Assembly: GCA_907163375.1 (NCBI GenBank)
Contig: CAJQUW010001458.1
Coordinates: forward strand, 1-64,000
From: Prostheceraeus crozeri
Lineage: Eukaryota > Platyhelminthes > Polycladida > Euryleptidae
Direction of reading: 5' to 3'
Length of the DNA stretch: 64,000 bases
Shown one piece after another: positions 22,663-34,870 of the stretch (position 1 is its first letter; each line of letters begins with the position of its first letter). The notes under the pieces were generated by a model. It did not search any database. It had not been told where the DNA came from and worked only from the letters and a program-made list of their open reading frames with translations. The translations under genes and the position numbers were made by a program.

Positions 22663-24343
22663 CGAATGCACTCACCATCTCTCTAACCTCGACTTTTACA
22701 CACCTCTGCCGAACTTGCTATCCGACTCCGATTCTTCATATCAAGAAGTCCTGGACAGTCTCCTTTCTTCTGGAAATATCAACAGGAAGGAATTTAATTT
22801 CCTTATGCCTGAACCAGTGTCATCTACCCGTCGCTTTGACATGTTACCCAAAATCCACAAGGAAATATGGCCATCTCCTATCAGACCTCCATGTAGACCT
22901 ATCGTGTCTGACGTCAATACCAACAGCAGTAACATCGCAAAGTTCATCGAATTCTACTTATTCCCTATTGCAAGCAGTTTTCAAAGCTTTCTTCTGGACT
23001 CCAGCCACCTTATAGCTATCCTCCGATCGACGACCTTCCGACCTTCATCAATACTTTGCACCTTTGACGTGAGATCGTTGTATACTAATATTCCTATCAG
23101 CGAGGGGATCAACAGGGTCTCACATGCATTCGACCGTTTTCCTCAACCTCAACGACCAAAAGAGGCAATTTTACAACTGTTGCGTCTTTCTCTTGAGCGG
23201 AACGATTTTTGCTTTCGTGATACATATTGGTTGCAAACAAAGGGCGTTGCGATGGGTAAATCCTTTGGAGGTTCTTTCGCAAATATTTATCTTGGCTACT
23301 GGGAAGAGACAGCATTATCTACGTTTCACCTAGCTCCATCACTCTGGAAGAGATATCAGGACGATATTTTTATCCTATGGGATCATGGCCTCGACTCCTT
23401 GCTTCAGCTGCGCGACCATTTAAACTCTATAGATTCTCACATCCAAGTGGATCTCACATACGATATGACATCTATCCGGTTTCTTGACCTTTTAATTTAT
23501 CGTGATTTACCTGATTCGTCTACTTTGGATTATCGTGTAGCCTTTAAAGACAATGCTTGTCATCACCTCCTGAACAAGTTTTCCCATCATGCCTGCCATG
23601 TCCACAAAAGTGTCGTTTATTCACAGATTCTGCGTTTTATCACTCACTCATCAAATATTACGAATTTTAAGTCAATTTGTCAAGAGGTCTTTCCGTCATG
23701 GAGATCTCAAGGGATCACACGGTCTTTAATCAGACGTTCACTCAAGCGTGTCTCCGTTTTATCCGGCCTCTTGCCACAGTGGTCTCCTGGTTTTTCTCGC
23801 TGTGACGGTCGCAGATGTGGTGCATGCCGTTATGCACTTGATATTAAGGTCTTTCGAAATTCACGTAATCGTATGTACAACATTTCTTTTAATTTATCTT
23901 GTGATAGCACACATTGTATTTATGTCGTAAAATGCTCCTCTTGTTCTATTTTGTATATCGGTCAGTCTTCCCAGCCTCTCCGACAGCGCATTGGGGAGCA
24001 TGTACGAGCTATCTCGTCTAATTGTCCGGATTCACCAATGAATCCACACTTTAACTCCTCCTGTGACCTTTCGTCATTTCAATTTTTTGCTGTTGACCGA
24101 AGTTTTTCTCTTTCTCGGCGTCTTCAAAAAGAAAGGATGTGGATTCAACGCCTGAACTCTCTTTTACCTGTTGGCCTCAATCGTAGTTTACCTACTCAAG
24201 GTTCTACGGTCAATCTTGTCACCTTTCGAAGTGATTGCACATCTAAGTTAAACAGCCTAGTAAAAAACCTCTGTAGCAACCTTAACATACATGTTCGTTT
24301 GTCGCAAAAGACTGATAAAAACCTTCGCAGTATTTTGAGATGA
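22663..24343 (+). CDS. PLE reverse transcriptase plus GIY-YIG endonuclease, open frame
   Basis: About 560 codons without a stop; the frame runs in from the flanking repeat, so no native start exists. Blocks in order: FDMLPKIHKE (about 22845), RPIVSDVN, motif A FDVRSLYTNIP (about 23070), MGKSFGGSFANIY (about 23260), motif C YQDDIFILW (about 23360), RFLDLLIYRD, a Cys linker (RCDGRRCGACRY) and the endonuclease CIYVVKCSSCSILYIGQSS (about 23920-23970). Full PLE proteins usually have 200 or more residues before the first of these, so the N-terminus is lost. It belongs to a different PLE lineage from the one at 13-16 kb. The catalytic Asp pair is intact. Confidence 0.9.
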
Positions 24344-24344
24344 C

Positions 24345-24834
24345 ATACTACTCTATGTATATACTCACCGCTGATGTATTCTTGTATTTTTGATTTTGAT
24401 TTTCATCTCTTGCTTATTTAATTTTCATAATTTTCATCTATTGTTATCATGTAAACATGCAAGCGCACACCGGTTACTCACCTATTGATCCTGATATTAT
24501 CCACTAAAATGTTCGATATCTATGAATCGTATTTCCTTACCTCCTGCTCTTCTACATTCATCTCGTAGCATGTCTATATCGATCATGCTGTCATTGTGAT
24601 CAAACTCGATCAGATTTTATTGTCCACTGTAAAGAATCGATTTGTTGGAAGTCTTGTCTCGCTCTTAATGTGTTAACATTGTAAACCATCTTTTAGTTGC
24701 ACACCACCGTCGAAGCCTTAAAGGCGAAATATCTGGTGCCAATAAATTCTTATACAACGTCTCCTGGTTTTGAGTTCGACAGGTATGGCGAGCGGCACGC
24801 GGGGATCTTTCAGAGATCCTCGCTTTAACTATCA
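24345..24834 (+). other. 3' UTR of the PLE
   Basis: Non-coding tail. Near the end GAAGCC-TTAA-AGGC-GAAATATC forms a short hairpin followed by GAAA, then AATAAATTC. The layout recalls the stem II/GAAA part of hammerhead ribozymes known from PLEs, but the CUGANGA half is not conserved (it reads CCGTCGA). Confidence 0.45.
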
Positions 24835-24844
24835 TACTACTACT

Positions 24845-25706
24845 ATACGTAAATCATGTAATGGATGTAATGGATCTACTCAAGTCACTGTCTAAATTCA
24901 TAATAAGCTTACTAAACATGCATTATTCACAACTGATCGCTCTCTGGATTATAGTCAGAAACTATTTTGTTCATAACATATTGAGTATCTCTATATTACA
25001 ATGCTTTTGTGAAAACATTTAAAACTCTATTTGCTTTGCTATAGTCACGCATGTGATTATTATTATGGATTATATGATTATCTATTCACTTGTTTCAATA
25101 ATTGATCGTCACTTTAATTGTAATACATGAGCCTAAATCTTCAATAAAATGTATAAATATTGGCATCAAACTGCGAATTTAATTATGTGCATTTCATGAA
25201 ATGGGTGTACTCGCGTCACTATCCAAATTGAAGGTGGACTATTATGCGCCTATTGATTGCTGTCATCAAATAATTGCAATTAATTATTAGCTTCCTGCTA
25301 TTAATTAATTGATCAATCTAAATTAAGTGATTGTCTGCATGAAGTTATTTGCAATCAATTTTTGATTACCCCTGATGTGGAGCCCTTTCGTGACAAAGCT
25401 GTGATTCTTCAGCAAACGATCCGTTAGATCAGTTGTAAGGCTCAATTTATTCAGAGTAAGCATGAAATGAAGTAAACGATCGATCAAATTGCCTTTCAAG
25501 GGATGTGCGGCCGGTAGGATTCGAACCTGCGTCCCCAGGTTAGCTAGACCTGTAGATACTCTGGAAACTGAGCTACGAGCTCTCACCATCACAAATCAGT
25601 TGTCATAGCTGTTCTGATCAGTGAGCAAATATTTCGTCATAATTGTCTGAATATAATGGAATGAATTCCTAAAATGCGCATTGAAAAGTCAGTTACCTAT
25701 CGGTAA
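24845..25706. repeat. 862-bp direct repeat, copy 2
   Basis: Right-hand copy, with the same length as 21801-22662 and only a few substitutions. After CGGTAA the two copies diverge at once, into PLE on the left copy and unique sequence on the right copy. Confidence 0.95.
25511..25592 (-). repeat. tRNA-like sequence in direct repeat 2
   Basis: Duplicate of 22467-22548, with the same A-box-like and B-box sequences and the same lack of an acceptor stem. Confidence 0.6.
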
Positions 25707-26059
25707 AGAATCCAAATTTAAGAAGAATATCATGACTGGACAAGATATTCTACTGATCTTTATCCTTCTCGCAAAACATGCAGATAATGATAGTTATCAA
25801 GATGATAATAGATCTTGAGCAATCCAAGTCGGCTGTAGAGTAAATGCCCGAAGCACCAGAAGCAATTTTCTAAAAATGTCATCAGAGCGTGTCAACAAAA
25901 TTATAGCACGACATAAATTTAATTCAATTCAAATCATGTATGCACTGTATTTAAGTGGCATTATGCTGCGTAGCTTCAAGGCCACTGTACACAACAATTT
26001 TCAGAGTCAAAATAAAATGCAGAACACATGCAGTGATTATTTAAAGGAAATATTGATAA

Positions 26060-26700
26060 AATAGTCTTTTGCCTGCTTTTTGAAGTTTCGGGGATCACCA
26101 ATACTGCGTTGATACTGAGGAACTTCATTCCAGGTTCTTGTAGCAGTGACTGGAAAAGCTCTGCCTCCCAAAGTAGGGCGACGGTAAGTGGAACCACAAG
26201 CGAAGAAGAATCTGTAGATTGTAATCGGGATCGTCTAGGCAAGCATGCAATATCATCTAGGTGTTCAACAAGATTATCAGGGGCATCTTTTTTTCGGCAG
26301 CAAAATATCCGTACCGATAGTTTGTATACAATTCTCTGCCGTTGAAGCCATTGAATATCTTTTAGCAGATGTGTGATCGAGGAAAAGCGACGAGATCCAT
26401 ATATAAGACGAACTGCTGCATTCAAGACTGACTGCAATAGTCTAACTATGGAATAACCATAGCAAAAATGAATGTTTTCAGTAGATCATGTGGGATGCAG
26501 GGGATGATATTGTGTATTTGACGCATAATTCCAGGACACGATGACACAGTAGCACAAATAGCTTTTAAGATATGTTGTGTAAAGGATAATTCTGAATCCA
26601 AGACAATTCACAGAAGTTGATGGTACAATATGAGAGGATCCTATTCTCACAGGAGTCGACGGAACAGATGGACGACATTTAGTTGAATGAATCATGTTTT
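26060..26700 (-). pseudogene. LINE reverse-transcriptase C-terminal fragment
   Basis: Two minus-strand pieces. 26695-26486 has HSTKCRP and VNCLGFRI, the K-T-E-x-x-x-F to NLG region. 26437-26060 begins SVLNAAVRLIYGSRRF and continues with a DIQWLQ-QR block and ACLPRRSRLQSTDSSSLVVP, typical of the thumb and C-terminus of CR1/Rex-type RTs. The stretch between is deleted or frameshifted. No palm motifs remain. Confidence 0.8.
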
Positions 26701-29700
26701 ATTGAATGGTTTATTGAATGAATGTTAACCATGGTTGTATAGCTCATTGTCAAGAATAGATTGTACCAGTCTATATGGATTTTCCCCTTGTGTCACTAAT
26801 CAATGCTTCACTGCTGTCAAACAAAATATCAAAAATCCTTTGCCAATATGCATAAATGGAGTAGGATGACATTCTTTAGCCTATAATCAGTATTAATGTC
26901 TGCTTGCATTATTTAACTCAAATTTTATGGAAGCATGATGTTTAATAAGACCAAATCAATGCATATTTGTTGAAGTTGGCCGATAGCAAATGATATGAGA
27001 AAGTGATTGCGAATACGATAGTCTGGCGCTTGTTTGATGCATAGATTACGTCTAAGACTTAAACGGTCCACTAAAAAATACGCAAATAACTGACGTTAAA
27101 AGCAATTTTTTACCACTTCAGTTTCAGACTAAAACAACGTGTTGTCAACTAATTTTTGGTGATCATAATAACTTCGACTATTTGATAAATACTGCGAGCC
27201 TTGAAGTTTTCATTGAAAGCAGTGAGTTAGATTAGAAGACTAGAACACCTAAAAGCATGTTTGCAATTAGGCCTGATCACAGTGAGCCTAGTATTATAGG
27301 TTGACTTTAACCATGGTGTTTCGTTGTGCTCCTGTTTCCCCCTAATGGCGTGATTTCGGAGTTGCCCGAATTAAGGTTTAGAAATAGGACAGGCCCGGAC
27401 TCAATCTTTTAGAACTTTGATTTTTCATATTATCTGCAAAACTTACTCAAACTTGCTAAACTGGTCAGAATTTTCAGACCCGACCCAGACTCGTTCTGAA
27501 GAGGAGCAGCCAACCCCATGATCAATGTAATATTGATGTATGGGATACAGGCCTACCGTTGCTATGTGTGCAAGGTAGAAGACATATATGATAGCATCCA
27601 CAGTTTATTTTTTGAATCTGTAAACTTAATGACTTTGAGTGAGTTGCACTGCCGTCATAAGTTAAAAATGATCTTAATTTTTGGTAACAGAAAGCCAAAT
27701 GAAAGGCATACTCAATTCAAACGTCTGATCGATTCAATTTATTTCAAATACGATTGAAAATGCTATAAGAATATCCGCAAAAGTAAAACACACACAGTTA
27801 ACACTATCGTTGTATTTAGCTACCGATAACGGTAATTTTGAAACTCCTACATTTTTTAAATGATATCGCATTAATTTGAGATCACAATGATTGTTTTTAT
27901 CGCAATTGTTTTTTTTCTCGCACTTCCTGATCAAGTGTACAAGAACCAAAATGAGTACACTCACTGTGATTTGTCTCAACATTAGGTCTGTGTGATTTGC
28001 CAGTAAATATTTCCTCACAGCAAAAATTTGATTTATTGAATTTCACATTTTCATGAGTGAGAATGGAAAGGAAATTTGAAGTCCGGCCTGGTCACGTTTC
28101 TGTTCAAGCTTGTCCGGCCCAAGTCCAGCCCTCCAACTAGTCGGGAATCAGAATGCCCCATGGAATTATTTGAAACTCTTTCGAAGCGGCCAATTTTTAA
28201 AACTCTCAGATGTTATATATTTGACAATATAACTACTACCACTGATAAATAGTACTTGAGTAGTATACTATGTAAGTTTGTCTAGATATTAAAATAAATA
28301 TAATTTATACATTATATCTTAGATAAATGTGAATTAATATAATCATATCAATTAATATAGCATAAATCTATCTGTATCACTTTTTATACAAATTATTGTG
28401 GCCTTGCACATCGTTGATATTCATCTGTTAATTTCATGAGATATGAAGTTGATAGCAATCTTGCATTATAAAGGATTTTGTTTAACATGATTATTTGTGT
28501 TTAAACAAAATTATTTTATATTTTGAAGGGAAGTGAAGTACTTCCTTCCTGATAAGAATCAAGTACGAAATGGGAGGGAGTGAGACAGGTTTCCCCAAAG
28601 AAGGGGTGAGTTACGTTATATGAGTCAAAGTAGATAAAGAATAGTGGGTTATATGCTAATGTCCATCTCTGATAGTCTTGCGAAACATCTGCTTACATGA
28701 GTTATGTAGCAAAACCTTACGGATGAATTGGACTTTTGGCAGAGCGTTAATTGTGCTAGGTATACGCTTTTGAAAGTGATAGCTTGTCTGACTACCCTTG
28801 CTTAATCTGCGTCTTCACAAGGCCTACACGTAAAATCGAATAATTTTCTTAAACATGTCGATAACTCTTCTAATGCTAATAGTGTCAAGTCGTATTGTGC
28901 TCTAGCTATTTTCCATATAAGTAATGGCAGTGGGCGGGAGGACCATATTCAAGAAATTTTAAAAACTAAAGTATTCTCTAAAGTACCTTCTAACTATAAA
29001 ATATTTTTCTAGTTAACTGCCTTACTTTACCTTTTATTGTGTCATAAATACTTCGGGAGAGATTGCTTGAGTTTTGAAAATTTCTTGGCTATTTTCTATG
29101 TTTTTCGTTTTCAACTTAAGTTTCAGTGTTCAAGCTCTCCTTTTGTACATATTTTTCTTAGTGTACCGGATAGCCCACTGACCTCGCTTTGGCCTGAAAT
29201 TTTCGAATAGAATGACACGGACCGGGATTAAAAATGCCAGAACCAATAAATCATGGTTTGATTTCGAAACAATGTTTTGATGCATAATTCTTGATACGTG
29301 GTGTTAAGACTTACGTGACGCATACACATAATCCAGTTGGTTTCTGCACGAATCATATGATCCAAAATAATGCGATAAAAACGATGCAACATTTAAGCTT
29401 TTTTAATTGTTTTTCTCTTATTATGCAAAGGGTAAAGGACAGAGTTCACAATAAATATATCCATAACAAAAATTTAGAGAAATATGTGGATTAGACAGTT
29501 TTGACTGCCCATGTTTCAAGAGTTGCTTATATTCTTGCAAATTGAAACCGATGTTACTTTGAAGTTTATTGTGCCTATCTCTCGACTATCAATAACCGAA
29601 GATATATTTTCGGGCTATTATTAGCTTATGACCAAAGTCAAGCTCAAGCTCAAATTTTGCCATGATCATTTACCTATCTATCGCAACAATAGTCACAACT

Positions 29701-30035
29701 GACTGAAATGAGCGGCAGGCCGGACTTGTACCTAAAATTTCCGATCAAGAAATTCAAGCACATTTACAAGTCGGCCTTTGTATGCACTCGTATAGGGAGG
29801 TTTGACAATAATACTCTCTCTCCCGCTGCGATAATGAGCCATCAAAATTATCATCTCTTGCATAAAGGTCATTATCATTTTCATGTATTCGGTACCCACC
29901 CAATGGCATTGACTCGTGGTAATGCTGATAAACAACATGGTAGTGATATTATGTGCCGTATTCCTTTCGAGAATCAAATGTTCAAGAAAACCGATATTTT
30001 GATAAGTAATTGATAATCTTTTCTGTCATTTGTAG
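26701..30035. other. 3.3 kb without a recognised gene
   Basis: AT-rich, with short frames only. It may be intron of the GST gene whose last exon follows, but I could not identify upstream GST exons. GGCCCGGACTC (27392) and AGTCCGGCCTGG (28079) are short inverted words. The 43-base text at 29063-29105 is repeated at 30331-30373. Confidence 0.5.
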
Positions 30036-30290
30036 GAAATGATAGACGGAAGAGGTGAAGCTTTAGCAAATCAGATGGAAAATTGTTTGGACGAGCAAAA
30101 TGGATACGTGGTGAAAGGAAGAGTTACTTTGGCAGATTTGGCACTGATGTGTACGTGCGACTATATTCAGTCATTATTTACGGAACTGTATGAAAAACAC
30201 CCCAAACTTGCTGAGCACAATGATAGTGTTTGTAAAGCAATTCCGAAAGTCGCAGATTGGATCAAACAGCGACCCAAAACACAATTCTAA
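30036..30290 (+). CDS. Last exon of a sigma-like glutathione S-transferase
   Basis: A 3' splice site (TTTGTAG) ends at 30035 and opens a phase-0 exon of 84 codons, starting Glu-Met-Ile-Asp and ending RPKTQF at TAA 30288-30290. It aligns with the C-terminal all-helical GST domain: a VTLADLALM block (N-capping/hydrophobic-staple region), the HPKLAEH segment, then IPKVADWIKQRPKT, the family ending of sigma GSTs and S-crystallins. Known role: glutathione conjugation or prostaglandin isomerisation in the cytosol. The glutathione-binding domain must be encoded upstream; it was not found. This is the only host coding sequence I can support in the window. Confidence 0.75.
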   Translation, partial: EMIDGRGEALANQMENCLDEQNGYVVKGRVTLADLALMCTCDYIQSLFTELYEKHPKLAEHNDSVCKAIPKVADWIKQRPKTQF

Positions 30291-32186
30291 CCATGACTAA
30301 ACTATTTAAGAAAGACTAACAATTCAATAAGATTGCTTGAGTTTTGAAAATTTCTTGGCTATTTTCTATGTTTAGAATGTTAAAACTATTAGAACAGCTA
30401 TAGTATATTTCAAATACAGATTGTTTGCCAACAAAAATTGTTCTTTTTGCTAAAGCAATTGATTGACTTTAAAAGGGATTGGTGACTTTAATGTTGGGCA
30501 AAGTTTAGTCACATGCGAGTTGACGTGATGCATAACGAATCACGAAAAGTGACCTGCGTCTTGCCGACAGATATTATCGGTGCAACCGCACCCCTCTAGC
30601 CGTTGGTTCCATTTCTTTAAATTTTGTTGCTGTGCTTCTGTTCCAATATCAAATATTGCATGCGCTTAAGTTTTAAAGTATTAATGATTTTCATTGAAAA
30701 TCTAAATGCCCAGTCAAACTAGGATGTGTGTACTAAACAAATCAATCGAATTTTGGGAGTTTGAATACCAGAGAAAAAGCACAAGACTTGCATAAAACAT
30801 TTAAATTGTAAGTGGTAATGTATTGTGGTTACTGTAAATAGGGCGAGCATTCGAGTATAAGCAGAAACATAGCCGTTACTTATTATACAGATTAATACGC
30901 TACAATTACGTTAATGCAGAAAATTGCAAGAATTATAAGACTTGTGAACAGTGTTGGGTTTTGCCGGCTAGAATTTGTTTTTGCCAGTAAGTGGTCAAAA
31001 CCGGCAAAAACTGGTCAAAACCGACAAAAACTAAAATTCAGGAATACGCATATTTTGCAAAGAAATGATCGACTAAGAGGTGGAGTACGTTCGACTCTGA
31101 CGAGCCCTGAGAGGGTCTCTCTCTCTAGGTTGAACAGCAATTTACATTTCGCCATAGGCGTAGGATGTCTTTTTGTATCACGATCCACAGATGATGTTAT
31201 CTTGCATGTATTTTACTTTTATAAAATCTGATTATTTGTGGCCATCGATCGCGCTTACGCGCCCTCGAATGTCATGCATTGCTTGCGGTCTGTCAGTTCC
31301 GCAATGTCCCAATAAAAAGAAAGATGTCTCCTATAGTATTTAAGATATCACTGCCGCGCTGCAATTTCCCTCGTCCATCGTGCTGACAATGGGGCATTCC
31401 TGAACGGGAAATCGAAAGTCAACACAGAAATCCACCATGTGGAAAAGTCATTGAAAGGTAAATTTTTACGAAATTTTTATCGCCGTCTGCCTCGATTACA
31501 ATTTTTCGTTTAGCTGATCCTTTGACAGTAGCTGGAAAATTTAAGGAATGCTTTGTAATCACCGTTATATTCAGAAATGCGAAATCATTTATCTGCATGC
31601 ATCATGAAAATATGCTGCAACAATAATGGGCTCGCAAAACTAGTGCAATAGATAGAATAAACAGAAAATGCGATCATGACACTTCATTTATTGATGAAAT
31701 TAAATAATGATACAAACCTAATGATTAGCAAACAACACCTATTGACTTCACATACTTAAAATGAAGACTAAGGAAGACTAACTGTTCAGCGAGACCTAAG
31801 ACCTACATGTAGATGAATAAAACGAAAACAAGCGAAATCAATAACTTCGGATAGCTCTGGCTAACAAAGCCCAATTCACTTAGTGTATACTGTTTTATAA
31901 CTGTTAAGTTTCAGGAACATACTGGAATAACAATTGTGTAAGCGTTTTCACAACGTGCTATGAACTTGCCTTCATCACAGAGCTGTGTGCGCGTTCATCA
32001 TACTCCACCAAAAGACCTAGCAGATGTGTTTGCTGAAATAATCAAAAATATTCAATTAGCCGATCCCGAATAATAATAAACAGCAACGGCGTTATCTGCA
32101 TTTAAGTAATGATGCAAATATATAGCTATATGTTAATAGATAGTGGAAAATTGTTATGGCAAAATGTCTTCGGTTTTTTCAAAACA
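30291..32186. other. Downstream of GST exon; no gene seen
   Basis: Presumably the GST 3' UTR, then unassigned sequence. Around 30955-31030 there are three near-repeats of GGTCAAAACCGGCAAAAACT. A CpG-bearing stretch at 31240-31300 has no gene attached. Confidence 0.45.
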
Positions 32187-32216
32187 GAAAGCCCATAGAG
32201 TAGGGATATATAGGTA

Positions 32217-32726
32217 GAGTGTCGACTCAAAAAAGTATCTGTATACAGTGAAAATTTTTATATGAAAGGATTCAGTTTTTTGCGGAGATAACGTTCCCGT
32301 GGTCCAAAAAATTATTTGAGCACTTTTGAAAAAAGTCAAAATTTGCCAATTTATATACTACCGAGATGACGCTCCTATAGAAGTAGTATGAAACAAGTTG
32401 GATATCAAAAGGAATGAATATTTGATAATAAGCATTCTAACTAAGCAGAAATGAAGCTGATTATCAAGGGAATTTCATGAATTATATTATAATGAAAGTC
32501 TTCATGAAAAAGTCGCGATGTTATTCGAGCTTTCTTGGCTGAAATTATCAAGTTTTTAATTCAATTTTGACCGGTATGATTTTATGATTCGATCACTAAA
32601 TTCACGCTTCATTTCATGAATGTGAATGGTGATGTGGACCCATTTACATCTTTCAAAGTTAAATGAAATCGTTGTCTTTGATTATCTGATTTTGCTGTGC
32701 CAGTGGCAGGTTGTAGCCATAGAGTT
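32217..32726. repeat. Repeat A, copy 1 (in left arm)
   Basis: Begins GTCGACTC. Sequence 32220-32670 is virtually identical, inverted, to 33608-34050. It interrupts the left arm: its flanks ...GGTAGAGTG and GTGATGACTCC are contiguous in the right arm as GGTAGAGTGGCAACTCC. No coding capacity. Confidence 0.7.
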
Positions 32727-32812
32727 AGAGTGATGACTCCGCATTTATTAAATCCCCAATGTGTATACACTTACTTTCGATTTTATTAAATGAACTCAAG
32801 GGAGATGCAGGT

Positions 32813-34292
32813 GGTATTGTCACCAAATGAGAGATATGCACATGTATGCAGTTTTGAAGATTACAACGGGATTGACTGATCATGATAGCATAATGCAGAA
32901 GAAATATTGGTATTTCACAGATTCTCATGACAGATACGAGAATTGCCACTGGCTTTCCAGGAATTATGTATATTTTTTTATGCAGTGTTTCAGCATGCCA
33001 CAATCGTGCACCAGACTCTCCCCGAAGACTCAATCACTTGGAAAATTATAGATGTAGAGAGGAACACCAGTCTAAGACTTTCACTAGAAGCCATTTATAT
33101 TCAGAATAATCAGAGTTCCTTAATGAATAATTGTGTTGGCGAAGCATTACTTTCCTTTTTATGAGTAGTAACTTCTTTGTTAATTTGTTACTGGATTTCT
33201 AGTTAATGTTGACTTTGACCTTCATCTGTATCGCCGCTTCAATTCCGTCAGTATTGATTTTTATTCAATTTGTTCACCGTGTGTCTCTGTGTTATTTGAC
33301 TGCATTCACCATACATTCGATATTTGTCCTTGTGGAAGAAAGCCGAAATATCGGACCTTGTAAAAAAATATACATAATTCCTGGAAAGCCAGTGGCAATT
33401 CTCGTATCTAATGACTTCAGGAATGGCCAAACTCTCTTTGATGTATTCTCATGACAGCCTTGGAGAGGTGATGTTTGTTAAATTGGAAGCTCGATGACCT
33501 GCTATTGCTTTCATGCTCAACCTCAAGAGAATCTTCTTAAGCGTGATCATTTATAAACAATCTGCCACACGTAGAATAAAATAACATAATCAAAAACAGT
33601 GATTTCAATTAACTTTGAAAGATGTAAATGGGTCCACATCACCATTCACATTCATGAAATGAAGCGTGAATTTAGTGATCGAATCATAAAATCATACCGG
33701 TCAAAATTGAATTAAAAACTTGATAATTTCAGCCAAGAAAGCTCGAATAACATCGCGACTTTTTCATGAAGACTTTCATTATAATATAATTCATGAAATT
33801 CCCTTGATAATCAGCTTCATTTCTGCTTAGTTAGAATGCTTATTATCAAATATTCATTCCTTTTGATATCCAACTTGTTTCATACTACTTCTATAGGAGC
33901 GTCATCTCGGTAGTATATAAATTGGCAAATTTTGACTTTTTTCAAAAGTGCTCAAATAATTTTTTGGACCACGGGAACGTTATCTCCGCAAAAAACTGAA
34001 TCCTTTCATATAAAAATTTTCACTGTATACAGATACTTTTTTGAGTCGACACATATTATCCCTGGTTGCAGCTGTGATATGATCACGCTTAAGAAAATAC
34101 TCTTGAGGTTGAGCATGAGTACTAGGAACCTCAAATTGCTAACTTAGCAAGCACTAAATCTCCAAGGCTGTCATGAGAATCTGTGAAATACCATCATTCC
34201 TTCTGCATTACAATCATGATCACTCAATTCCGTTGTAATTTCTGCAAAATTGCAAAAATTTGCATATCTCACATTTGGTGACAATACTACCT
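32813..34292. mobile_element. Element X, non-autonomous insertion with 130-bp inverted ends
   Basis: The ends GGTATTGTCACCAAATG (32815) and, inverted, CATTTGGTGACAATACTACC (34273-34292) continue as inverted repeats for about 130 bp (to GATTCTCATGACA). Inside are a second inverted pair (32935-32985 with 33357-33412), another pair (33448-33550 with 34073-34172) around repeat A copy 2, and a stretch ending GCCGAAATATCGG (33340-33353) that looks like a PLE tail. The right arm of the large inverted repeat shows the empty site (GATGCAGTAGTCC, complement near 42840-42852). Confidence 0.65.
33608..34050. repeat. Repeat A, copy 2 (inside element X)
   Basis: Inverted, almost identical copy of 32220-32670, ending GAGTCGAC. 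The two copies form a 440-bp stem across a 940-bp loop. Confidence 0.9.
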
Positions 34293-34870
34293 GTAGTCCG
34301 GTCTGTTAAAACACAATTTCACGCTTACGTTTACCAGACCGGAAATGTCTGTGAATTTTTGCATGATGAAAGATAATACAATTTTAAAAGTTTTGAGTCG
34401 TGGGGTCCAAGAAAAATCCGTTGAGGAGAAGAGTCCTCACGTCTCAAAGTTGGAACTACATCACGATTTTCGGTTGATTTCATTGGCTGAATTTTATTTG
34501 TTTGTATTCAATTAATTTTGTTTGAACTCATTTTTATTGTTCTCACATTGGTGATTACAATAAACAACTTTTAATATTTTCCAAGCTAAAGTCCAAAAAT
34601 TAATATCAAGTCAATTGCTGCCTACATTCTGTTGCATTCTTCACATTCCAAAGCCACTGATGCATCACACTAGTGTAAATTACATTTACAAGGAAATGTA
34701 GAAGCAAGTGACAGCTACATCATTGCTGCATTCACAACAACGTAGAAAAATAACTAGGCTACCTGCTGTCCCAACATAAATAGATGCAACATTTAAGTGT
34801 CTAGGAAGATGCACAAGTATTTCCTCCCGGACCAGGCTATTTGACATACAGCAGTTAAAACCCTTTGAGC

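Larger units (their letters stand above)
22663..24834 (+). mobile_element. 5'-truncated Penelope-like element
   Basis: Lies exactly between the two 862-bp direct repeats. It starts within the PLE coding region and carries a complete downstream frame plus a 3' UTR with AATAAATTC (about 24740) and a hairpin-GAAA motif (24705-24735). The junction with the right repeat is a short ACT run. An open 1.68-kb frame and near-identical flanks suggest a young insertion. Confidence 0.9.

Noticed and set aside
24700..24740. Active hammerhead ribozyme in the PLE tail
   Set aside because: The stem II and GAAA half is present, but the required CUGANGA half reads CCGTCGA, so catalysis is unlikely as written; kept only as a possible relic.
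27392..28095. DNA element bounded by GGCCCGGACTC and AGTCCGGCCTGG
   Set aside because: Only about 11 bases match and the inner sequence shows no further inverted pairing.
29708..30013. 101-codon plus frame just before the GST exon, considered as an upstream GST exon
   Set aside because: No GST motifs, and it runs through to within 25 bases of the exon's 3' splice site; likely chance.
30914..31231. 105-codon plus frame
   Set aside because: Contains simple GGTCAAAACCGGCAAAAACT-type repeats; no recognisable domain.
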